Positions 1-5,714 of a DNA stretch of 5,714 bases are shown here, one piece after another. Numbering within the stretch: the stretch's first letter is position 1; each line of letters opens with the position of its first letter. The translations under genes were made by a program, and so were the position numbers. The stretch is from Candidatus Methanophagales archaeon (GTDB taxonomy: Archaea > Halobacteriota > Syntropharchaeia > Alkanophagales > Methanospirareceae). The stretch is taken from positions 1 to 5,714 of the forward strand of contig JACGMN010000083.1 in NCBI GenBank assembly GCA_014061035.1, read 5' to 3'. A model generated the notes under the pieces. The model was not told the origin of the DNA and did not search any database. It was given only the letters and a program-made list of their open reading frames with translations.

Positions 1-6
1 CCGCGG

Positions 7-33
7 GGTTCACGGTTCACGGTTCACGGTTAG
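7..33. repeat. Tandem 7-bp repeat GGTTCAC, left array
   Basis: Three exact copies of GGTTCAC (7-13, 14-20, 21-27) are followed by a partial copy, GGTTAG. A further degenerate copy, GGTTCAA, lies at 51-57. The array faces the right array at 96-134 in inverted orientation. No coding frame was recognised here. Confidence 0.85.
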
Positions 34-120
34 ACCGGTGAAAATTAAACGGTTCAAAGATATATCTCAAGAAATATGAAGAGCGCAAGCTTGACAACCG
101 TGAACCTTGAACCTTGAACC
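7..120. repeat. Potential long hairpin formed by the two inverted repeat arrays
   Basis: Bases 7-31 can pair with 96-120 at 23 of 25 positions (mismatches at 13/114 and 20/107), enclosing a 64-nt loop. It lies 78-191 nt downstream of the atpC stop. It would be transcribed if the operon transcript runs on, and could then act as a 3' stem. No oligo-T run typical of archaeal terminators was seen on the transcript strand beside it, so a terminator role is only a possibility. Confidence 0.5.
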
Positions 121-134
121 TTGAACCTTGAACC
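96..134. repeat. Tandem 7-bp repeat TTGAACC, right array, inverted to the left one
   Basis: AACC, then GTGAACC (100-106), then four exact copies of TTGAACC (107-134). The unit is the reverse complement of the left unit with one base changed in most copies. The 11 bases 96-106 are an exact reverse complement of 21-31. Confidence 0.85.
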
Positions 135-197
135 TGGCAACCTGAGTAGTTACGTAAATCCTTATGAATCTGCGTCCTAAATGTTTCCGTTATAATG

Positions 198-1277
198 TCA
201 TAATATTAACAGGTGTTCTCTTATCTTTTCCGCACTAACTCCATCTGCCTTCGACTTCGCTATCAGCCTTATGTTCCTTATTTCCACTTCTTTCATAACC
301 AAAAAACTTATGACAGGACCTAAGCCAAAAGCTTCCGCGACGGTAAGTTCCTTACCCTTCCGGAGCACCTGCGTTTCTATCTTCCGTTCTATATCCATTA
401 TATCCCCTCCCTCTCCCTCCCTCACTCCCCCATTCTCTATCAGATAAGAATATCTCGTATCCATTAATCTCACCAGAAACTCTTTCACATCCTTCGTCTC
501 TTCATATTCCCGCTCTACTTCAATCTTCATTAAGAATCTCCTCATCTCCTCTGCACTTACGCCACTTGCTTTCCCTCTCAGCATCGCCTTCAAGTCCAAA
601 CTCTCAGCGAGAACCTGCAAATACTCATTTAAAATCTTCAGCTTTCTCTCTCCGCTCTGTGCTACACCTGCAACCACACTCTCAAACATTCTCTTCTCCA
701 AAAGTAGATCGATAAACGAGTAATTTTTGCTCATTTTGTATTCTTCCAGCCCCTCTCTTATATCGTAAGCCGTATCTGCAAGTGCTGAAACCACTCCATC
801 CATGTCTCTCCCCACCAATCCCAATATAGTATCGTACATATATCCCGCATCCACGAGGCTTTCTCTTACTTCTTCTTCCGGAATATCCGCGTGTATCCCG
901 AGAAGAACCCTTCTCAAATTCGCGATATCCCACTTCTTTATTAAAAAATCGAAGGCACCGCTCCAGTTCTTGGGTATTAACCCAAAGAGCTCATAGTCCA
1001 TATCCTTCTCATACCGAAGTAAACCTCTTTCTATATCTTCATATCTCGACTCTGTTATGTACTTACCATAATCGGTATCATCGAAAAAGGACGGAAAATC
1101 TTCTAAATCGCGCGAAAGAAGCTCTTCATAATCCTTCTCGGTCATCAATCTCGCTGCTTTCACCCTCGTTGCCGCCGTGGCGTATACGACCGGAGTAACC
1201 CTGAGCAAATACAGGAAAGCAAAAGAGATGGAAGCGGTAAGTGCTATTACTAATACAAATACTAGAACAATGTCCAT
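198..1277 (-). CDS. atpC: A-type ATP synthase subunit C with N-terminal membrane helix
   Basis: Central-stalk socket (homologue of eukaryotic V-ATPase subunit d) that sits on the proteolipid ring and receives the rotor shaft. It has 359 residues, typical length. Residues 3-25 form a hydrophobic helix (start MDIVLVFVLVIAL), followed by VYATAATRVKAARLMT, which matches the start of shorter C subunits such as that of Thermus. The body shows the family's three-fold repeat, each with an (N/D)(L/I)(R/K) then GxxADG/ASG pattern. The copies are WDIANLRRVLLGIHADI (116-132), LDLKAMLRGKASGVSAEE (227-244) and VEIRNIRLIAKSKADGVSAE (331-350). A Gly-rich insert, GGVREGEGGD (283-292), lies before the third repeat. 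The ATG follows the atpK stop by 36 nt, with AAGGA (1286-1290) 8 nt upstream. It is the last gene seen; a repeat-rich non-coding stretch follows its TGA stop. Similar membrane-anchored C subunits occur in Thermococcales. Confidence 0.93.
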   Translation of the reverse strand: MDIVLVFVLVIALTASISFAFLYLLRVTPVVYATAATRVKAARLMTEKDYEELLSRDLEDFPSFFDDTDYGKYITESRYEDIERGLLRYEKDMDYELFGLIPKNWSGAFDFLIKKWDIANLRRVLLGIHADIPEEEVRESLVDAGYMYDTILGLVGRDMDGVVSALADTAYDIREGLEEYKMSKNYSFIDLLLEKRMFESVVAGVAQSGERKLKILNEYLQVLAESLDLKAMLRGKASGVSAEEMRRFLMKIEVEREYEETKDVKEFLVRLMDTRYSYLIENGGVREGEGGDIMDIERKIETQVLRKGKELTVAEAFGLGPVISFLVMKEVEIRNIRLIAKSKADGVSAEKIREHLLIL

Positions 1278-1313
1278 TGACTTTTTCCTTTTCCGTTAGA
1301 TTCGCTCGTCTGT

Positions 1314-1805
1314 TTATAGAAACCCTATTGCTAAGAGCATCAAAACTGCTATGACCACGCCGAATATAGCCGGAGTCTCTGCCAATACTCCCAATACCAG
1401 ACTCTGTCCAAATACGTCAGGTCGTTTTGCAGTCGCGATTGCACCACCGGCACAGACACTCCCTTGCCCTATTCCAGATAGCCCTGCTACTCCGGTCACA
1501 ATACCTGCTCCAAGTGCGATGATCCCAACACCTTCTGTAATTGCCACTCCTGCTCCTGCTTCTTCTCCACCGATCAAGCCCGCGCCCAACATTATTAAAA
1601 TTGCTACCAGAAATCCGTAGATCATCTGCGTCTGCGGCAGTGCATTCCATACCAGAACAGAACCAAATTTGTTCGGATCTTCAGAGAGGATAGCAGTTCC
1701 GGCAACTCCTGCAAACCCCAATCCAATCGCTGTACCCACGCCTGCCAAGCCCAGTGAAATAGCCGCACCCAGCGCCGCATATCCCATACCTATTGTCAGT
1801 TCCAT
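1314..1805 (-). CDS. atpK: A-type ATP synthase proteolipid subunit K (c-ring), duplicated four-helix form
   Basis: Rotor-ring subunit that carries the translocated ion. It has 163 residues, two fused helical hairpins: helices near 10-37, 49-77, 91-126 and 135-162, so the gene is an internal duplication of the 8 kDa form. Helices 1 and 3 are glycine-rich (GLAGVGTAIGLGFAG; SGIGQGSVCAGGA). The only ion-binding carboxylate is Glu143 in helix 4 (LAETPAIFG). The equivalent site in helix 2 is Gln58 (LPQTQMIYG). Leu56, Thr59, Gln60, Tyr63, Gln114 and Glu143 line up with Leu61, Thr64, Gln65, Tyr68, Gln110 and Glu139 of Enterococcus hirae NtpK, which bind Na+. Four-helix, one-site Na+ proteolipids are known in Pyrococcus. 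Na+ coupling is thus inferred. The start ATG is 2 nt after the atpI stop, with GGAG (1820-1823) inside the atpI end, so translational coupling is likely. The gene that normally follows, atpE, is not here. Confidence 0.95.
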   Translation of the reverse strand: MELTIGMGYAALGAAISLGLAGVGTAIGLGFAGVAGTAILSEDPNKFGSVLVWNALPQTQMIYGFLVAILIMLGAGLIGGEEAGAGVAITEGVGIIALGAGIVTGVAGLSGIGQGSVCAGGAIATAKRPDVFGQSLVLGVLAETPAIFGVVIAVLMLLAIGFL

Positions 1806-1807
1806 TT

Positions 1808-3841
1808 TTAACTTCTCATCTCCTTCTTACTTCTTACTTTCATCTCAAACGGTTTATATTCATCATCAAAATTTCCGGTTACATAAAACTTACTGAAAAA
1901 TTCGACATAGTGCAACCTGAGACCGTGAACAAAAGAGCCCAGTACCTGTAATATCCAATTTACCAGATGTCCTATTACGAATATCAGAGCCGCTGCAATA
2001 ATGCCGATATAGGGTAGTTCATAGCACATAACTGTCAATACATTTACCGTTAATGCGATCCCGTACGTGCAGAGCCCAAGTGCCATCAGGCGTGCATAGG
2101 ATAACGTATCGCCTAAAAAACCTGTTACGCTAAATAAGGACATTCCCTTTTTTGAGTATATTAGAAGCGCAACAGATATAACCAATAACCCGCCCCCTAT
2201 TAAGCATCGTGGTTCGTGCATGAACCACATTCCATAGCCCATATAGTTCATCATAAGTGGTATCAATCCTACCTGTGCAGTTAGGAACCATAAATCGCCG
2301 CCAATAAAATCTTTTATACTCTGTCTATCCTCATACATTCTCATCAGAATAGCGGTATCCATGTGAACAATACCGATAAGAATAGAGAGCGTCAAAAATA
2401 GAAGAACATATCCCAGTTGGTCGGCAATTATTATGGACTGTAATACTGGTATATCCAAATGCCGCTCGGTGATAAGGTCTCCAAGCCATCCTCCTGTTAA
2501 AGCCCCCATAACCGAACTGGCGATTCCAAAAGCAATAAGTATTATGGAAAAATCTTTTGCCTTTTCGTTGTATCTCCCGATTCCTCGAAACAGCATAAAT
2601 CCGAATAGCGCAGTCATAAGACCATAAATAACGTCAGCCAGCATGAAAGCAGTGAAGAAGATAAAAGTAAATGTGAATAGGATCGTTGGGTCAATACCCC
2701 CATATTTTGGAATACCATAGAGCTTTGTAAGGAGTTCAAAGCTCTTAAAAAATCTCGGATTCTTCAAAAGAACAGGAACCGTCTCCTGCTCCTCATCCTC
2801 AGGCTCCGGAGAAACAGCGGTAACCTCACAGAGTCCTTCTGATACTTTATTAACTTCTCTTGAGACTTCTGCGACATTCTCCGCCGGGACCCATCCAGTC
2901 AGTGAAAAGACCCTCTCAGTCTCTACGAAATTTCTCTGGATATTCGCTCTATCGTCTATTGTGCGTAATGATTCACGGATAGTGAAGAATTCTCTTTCTC
3001 TTTTCGCGGCATTCTCTCTTAATATCCTCTTCATCTCTGCTCTATCGCGCTCTTTCTCTTCTCTCTTCTGCTCTATCGCGGTTATCTCTTCCGCAGGCTT
3101 CTTTTCAAACCCTTCTATCTCTATCAGCTCAAATCCTGCCCTTCTTAACTTCGTCAATACTTCTTCTGCATGCTCATTTAAACCCGCGATAATACAGGCA
3201 TATTCCTTCTCTTTCTTCTTCTCCTTCTCATTAATTCTTATCTCTGCCTTATCAAAATAGTAGAACCCTGAGGTTATCGCTTCTAAATCAAGAATTATTC
3301 TTTCCAGTGCTTTTTCTGGGCACGTCCCAACGAAAACATAGACGCGGCTTCCTTTTCCTACATACTTTAGCTCAATATCGAGATATTTTATCTGTTTTAA
3401 CTTCTCTCTTGATGAATCTAATTCATTTATCTCCTTACCTATCGCTCTATAATCTTCTAATGTCTCGCCTATCTCTTCTTCAACTTCTATCAGTATATTT
3501 TTTGCTCGTTCTATTATCGCCTCTTTTTTAGCTTCTTTCAGGTCACCTAATTCTATCTCTTTCTGCGGATATGGGTTAAAAAGCTTCTTTAATAAGCTCT
3601 GATGCGGCTCAGGTTTCACTTCTTTATAAAGATCCAGAATCTCATTTATCGCTCTTAACTGCTCTGAAGTTGCTTTTAAAACAGGATCCGCGGGCATAGA
3701 ACTTATACTTATATCTTCTTCTGTCTTTTTTTGCTCGATGATCTGAACAACGCCGAGAGTATGTAGTCTTTTGACCACGTCATCCTTAAATTCTTTCAGC
3801 GCTACTACCCGAATTTTTTTCATCGTAACAGGTCTGTGCAT
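1808..3841 (-). CDS. atpI: A-type ATP synthase subunit I (subunit a)
   Basis: Stator subunit of the Ao membrane sector; it forms the ion half-channels against the proteolipid ring and holds the peripheral stalks. The protein is 677 residues from ATG 3841 (685 from an upstream TTG at 3865), normal for the family. Residues 1 to about 360 are a hydrophilic cytoplasmic arm with Glu/Lys-rich coiled-coil stretches near 97-155 and 250-300. After a Glu-rich linker (PEPEDEEQE), residues 385-640 form about seven to eight membrane helices. These begin with GGIDPTILFTF and a MLADVIYGL motif. The essential ion-channel arginine is present in SYARLMALGL (Arg584), and the second conserved arginine in HGLRLHYVEFFSKFY (Arg642), matching yeast Vph1 Arg735 and Arg799. 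The ATG was chosen because MHRPVTMKKIRVVALKEF matches the usual N-terminus and a strong GGAGGAG precedes it. It follows mrpD after 25 nt, and its TAA stop is 2 nt from atpK. The usual upstream gene atpH is absent. Confidence 0.94.
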   Translation of the reverse strand: MHRPVTMKKIRVVALKEFKDDVVKRLHTLGVVQIIEQKKTEEDISISSMPADPVLKATSEQLRAINEILDLYKEVKPEPHQSLLKKLFNPYPQKEIELGDLKEAKKEAIIERAKNILIEVEEEIGETLEDYRAIGKEINELDSSREKLKQIKYLDIELKYVGKGSRVYVFVGTCPEKALERIILDLEAITSGFYYFDKAEIRINEKEKKKEKEYACIIAGLNEHAEEVLTKLRRAGFELIEIEGFEKKPAEEITAIEQKREEKERDRAEMKRILRENAAKREREFFTIRESLRTIDDRANIQRNFVETERVFSLTGWVPAENVAEVSREVNKVSEGLCEVTAVSPEPEDEEQETVPVLLKNPRFFKSFELLTKLYGIPKYGGIDPTILFTFTFIFFTAFMLADVIYGLMTALFGFMLFRGIGRYNEKAKDFSIILIAFGIASSVMGALTGGWLGDLITERHLDIPVLQSIIIADQLGYVLLFLTLSILIGIVHMDTAILMRMYEDRQSIKDFIGGDLWFLTAQVGLIPLMMNYMGYGMWFMHEPRCLIGGGLLVISVALLIYSKKGMSLFSVTGFLGDTLSYARLMALGLCTYGIALTVNVLTVMCYELPYIGIIAAALIFVIGHLVNWILQVLGSFVHGLRLHYVEFFSKFYVTGNFDDEYKPFEMKVRSKKEMRS

Positions 3842-3850
3842 TTTCTCTGT

Positions 3851-3857
3851 CTCCTCC
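3851..3857 (-). promoter_or_regulatory. Ribosome-binding site that fixes the atpI start
   Basis: GGAGGAG on the minus strand lies 9 nt before the ATG at 3841-3839. It falls within the sequence that would be coding if the in-frame TTG at 3865 were used. The TTG has only a weak AGGA upstream, so this site favours the ATG. Confidence 0.7.
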
Positions 3858-3866
3858 ACTTTCAAT

Positions 3867-5354
3867 TTAAATTCCTAGCAACAACTTAGATGCTTCATCT
3901 ACCACTTCCAATGGTATACCGGCGAATACGCCGAAGAATATGCATGCAACCGCCAATACTACTATAGGGATCAGCATGCTGAGCGGTGCTTCATCCCTCT
4001 CGATTCTCGATCCGTCTTTTGGTTTTTCAAAATATACGATGTTAATAAGACGGAAATAAAATATCGCTGTCAAAAGACTGCCTGCCAATATGACTAAGAT
4101 AAGAATCCCCGCCCCTGCGTTCAAAGCTCCAAGGCAGAGATAAATTTTACTTATAAATCCCGCTGTTGGTGGTAGACCAATCATCGAAGAGGCAGATAAA
4201 AAGAGTGCAGCCGACGTAACCGGCATTCTATCACCCATTCCCGCCATGTCATTCATGTTGCGCAGGTGCGTTTTATAGATAATAGCGCCAGCACAGAAGA
4301 AGAGACATGCCTTTGCCAATGCGTGATTGAATATGTGCAAAATACCGCCGGTCATACCTGCCTCTGTTCCCAATCCTATTCCTAACATTATTAAGCCGAT
4401 GTGTGCCACACTTGAATATGCCAGCATCCTCTTTATATCTATCTGAGAAATCGCGAACAAGGAGCCAAAAAGTACCGCCATCGCTCCGAGCCACATGAGT
4501 GCGGATGCAATTGGCAGCACGTCTAAGACGAATTCGGGCTGGAAGACGGTAAAAAGTATCCTGATTATTGCGTATGCGCCTACCTTTATCACCAGAGCAG
4601 AAAGAAGAACACTTACCGGCGATGGTGCTATCGAATGTGCGTCAGGTAACCAGATGTGTAAAGGGAATAGAGCGGTTTTTATTGCAAAACCAACTATAAG
4701 AAATGCTAACGCCGCGAAGACAACAAAAGAACCGTACCATTCCGGCAATCTCATTGATAGGTCTGCCATGTTCAAAGTGCCGGTAATTATATACAGATAC
4801 GCAGTGCCAAGCAATATGAAACTGGTGCCGATTGCACCGAGCAAAAAGTATCTAAAACTTGCTATGTAAGTCTCTTTTTTACCTGCTATGGCAACGAGTG
4901 CGTATGCTGGTATCGATAATATCTCTGTGAAGACGAATAGATTGAACATGTCACCTGTAACTACTACACCCAGCATTCCGCCAATCATGATCATCAAGAG
5001 AGTGTAGTATAAAGTAATTTTTCCCTTTGGCAATTCCTTCTCGGCGTAATTTTTAGAATAGACCACCGCTAATAGACTGATTGCCGATATTGTGATGCAC
5101 ATAAAAGCACTGAGATAATCTACTACCAATTCGATTCCCCATGGTGGCGCCCATCCACCAACATGATAGCTGATTGTGCCATAACTCATCACATGCTTTA
5201 TAAGCGCGAGCGAGAGGCAGAATGCGATAAATGTCGATACCACTGCGACATGATAGCAAAAGTCTCTCTGCCATAATCCTATCACAGGCATCAGATATGC
5301 CGCGGTAAGTGGTATCATAACCACCAATATTGAGTAATGTTCAATTCCGATCAT
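3867..5354 (-). CDS. mrpD: Na+/H+ antiporter subunit MrpD/MnhD (complex I NuoN/L-like)
   Basis: Large antiporter-like membrane subunit, 495 residues, the usual MrpD length, almost entirely hydrophobic with about 14 predicted helices. It carries the charged residues of the proton pathway of this family: Glu144 in helix 5 (FTEILSIP), Lys226 in helix 7 (GFAIKTALFPLHIWLPDAH), Lys257 in helix 8 (ALVIKVGAY), His340, His344 and Lys348 (HIFNHALAKA), and Lys403 in helix 12 (LPPTAGFISK). A lysine at the last position fits MrpD/NuoN/NuoL rather than NuoM, which has Glu. Within Mrp, MrpD works with MrpA in the exchange of Na+ for H+ across the cytoplasmic membrane. The ATG start lies 10 nt after the mrpC stop, with GTGAT (5364-5368) as ribosome-binding site. 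The TAA stop is 25 nt before atpI. MbhH/MbxH of a hydrogenase-type complex is the alternative; the ATPase genes downstream and lack of hydrogenase genes argue against it. Confidence 0.9.
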   Translation of the reverse strand: MIGIEHYSILVVMIPLTAAYLMPVIGLWQRDFCYHVAVVSTFIAFCLSLALIKHVMSYGTISYHVGGWAPPWGIELVVDYLSAFMCITISAISLLAVVYSKNYAEKELPKGKITLYYTLLMIMIGGMLGVVVTGDMFNLFVFTEILSIPAYALVAIAGKKETYIASFRYFLLGAIGTSFILLGTAYLYIITGTLNMADLSMRLPEWYGSFVVFAALAFLIVGFAIKTALFPLHIWLPDAHSIAPSPVSVLLSALVIKVGAYAIIRILFTVFQPEFVLDVLPIASALMWLGAMAVLFGSLFAISQIDIKRMLAYSSVAHIGLIMLGIGLGTEAGMTGGILHIFNHALAKACLFFCAGAIIYKTHLRNMNDMAGMGDRMPVTSAALFLSASSMIGLPPTAGFISKIYLCLGALNAGAGILILVILAGSLLTAIFYFRLINIVYFEKPKDGSRIERDEAPLSMLIPIVVLAVACIFFGVFAGIPLEVVDEASKLLLGI

Positions 5355-5363
5355 TATTTATCT

Positions 5364-5368
5364 ATCAC
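5364..5368 (-). promoter_or_regulatory. Ribosome-binding site of mrpD
   Basis: GTGAT on the minus strand matches the 3' part of the archaeal consensus GGAGGTGAT. It sits 9 nt before the mrpD ATG and overlaps the TGA stop of mrpC, which suggests that the two genes are translationally coupled. Confidence 0.6.
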
Positions 5369-5714
5369 AATTCCATAACCTTTTCTGCATCAAGTGTCCC
5401 ATATTTTTTATATATTTTTATCGTTAAAGCAAGCCCGAACGCAGTCAACGCAACAGCTACCACTATTCCTGTTAACACCAAAACATGCGGTAGTGGATTA
5501 ACAAATTCAACAACACCTGGTACGATTTCAGGATATACGATTATAGGGGCTACCCCGTCCTTTTTGTCTGACAGCAATATAAGAAAAAGGAAGACCGAGG
5601 TATGAACGATGTTCAATCCCATGATCTTCTTTATCAGGTTTTCCTTCGCTATCATTACATACAAACCTATCAAGATTAAAATCATACATATCCAGTAACT
5701 GAAATTACCGAGTA
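5365..5714 (-). CDS. mrpC: Na+/H+ antiporter subunit MrpC/MnhC (NuoK-like), 5' end cut by window edge
   Basis: Small membrane subunit of the multisubunit Mrp Na+/H+ antiporter, homologous to NuoK of complex I and MbhG of membrane-bound hydrogenase. It has three hydrophobic segments. Family signatures are KENLIKKIMGLNI after the first helix, GVAPII in the loop before the last helix, and NPLPHVLVLTGIVVAVALTA followed by YKKYGTLDAE at the C-terminus. An ATG at 5685 would give 106 residues. However, the frame stays open to 5714 and reads LGNFSYWIC just before it, which completes the first helix. No ribosome-binding site precedes that ATG. The true start is therefore probably a few codons outside the window. 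The TGA stop is 10 nt before mrpD. MrpC followed by MrpD is the usual order at the end of Mrp operons. MbhG of a hydrogenase is the main alternative, but no hydrogenase gene follows MrpD here. Confidence 0.88.
   Translation of the reverse strand, partial: LGNFSYWICMILILIGLYVMIAKENLIKKIMGLNIVHTSVFLFLILLSDKKDGVAPIIVYPEIVPGVVEFVNPLPHVLVLTGIVVAVALTAFGLALTIKIYKKYGTLDAEKVMEL

Noticed and set aside
7..134. CRISPR array
   Set aside because: The 7-bp units are directly joined without spacers and change orientation between arrays, unlike CRISPR repeats.
682..933. Minus-strand frame of 83 codons inside atpC
   Set aside because: It is an out-of-frame shadow of atpC, rich in Arg and Gly, with no recognisable domain.
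1351..1620. Plus-strand open frame opposite atpK, rich in Pro, Ala and Thr
   Set aside because: It is the antisense of the Gly/Ala-rich proteolipid, whose composition keeps the opposite frame open; no start signal or family resemblance was seen.
3842..3865. Upstream in-frame TTG start for atpI (adds 8 residues, MKVEETEK)
   Set aside because: The ATG at 3841 has a strong GGAGGAG at 9-nt spacing and fits the family N-terminus; the TTG has only a weak AGGA. The TTG start cannot be fully excluded.
4495..4869. Plus-strand open frame of 124 codons opposite mrpD
   Set aside because: It is an antisense shadow of a clearly conserved mrpD, with no recognisable protein features.
5365..5685. Complete mrpC starting at the ATG at 5685
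   Set aside because: No ribosome-binding site precedes it, and the frame continues to the window edge with hydrophobic residues that complete the first helix.

Overview
This 5.7 kb window comes most likely from an archaeon, probably a euryarchaeote. It carries A-type (archaeal/vacuolar-type) ATPase subunits, including a subunit C with an N-terminal membrane helix as in Thermococcales. An archaeal-style GTGAT ribosome-binding site is also visible. A finer placement (for example a methanogen or ANME-like lineage) would be a guess.

Every gene lies on the minus strand and reads from right to left as one tight block. First comes the 3' part of an Mrp Na+/H+ antiporter locus: mrpC (5714-5365, open at the window edge) and mrpD (5354-3867). 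Then, after only 25 nt, come three A-type ATPase genes: atpI (subunit a/I, 3841-1808), atpK (proteolipid c, 1805-1314) and atpC (subunit C/d, 1277-198). Gaps between genes are 10, 25, 2 and 36 nt. A single transcript is therefore likely, and no internal promoter or terminator was seen. Positions 1-197, downstream of the last stop, hold no gene. They carry two facing arrays of a 7-bp repeat (GGTTCAC / TTGAACC) that could form a long imperfect hairpin.

The three ATPase genes are those of the membrane Ao sector: stator/rotor interface, ion-binding ring and ring-to-stalk socket. The peripheral-stalk genes H (normally before I) and E (normally between K and C) are missing from their usual places. 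No A1 genes (F, A, B, D) follow directly. The proteolipid has four helices, one ion-binding Glu, and a full set of residues matching the Na+ ligands of Enterococcus hirae NtpK. Beside an Mrp Na+/H+ antiporter, this suggests a locus built around sodium: Mrp exchanges Na+ and H+, and the ATPase couples Na+ flow to ATP turnover. The gene calls are secure; the Na+ coupling and co-regulation are inferences.
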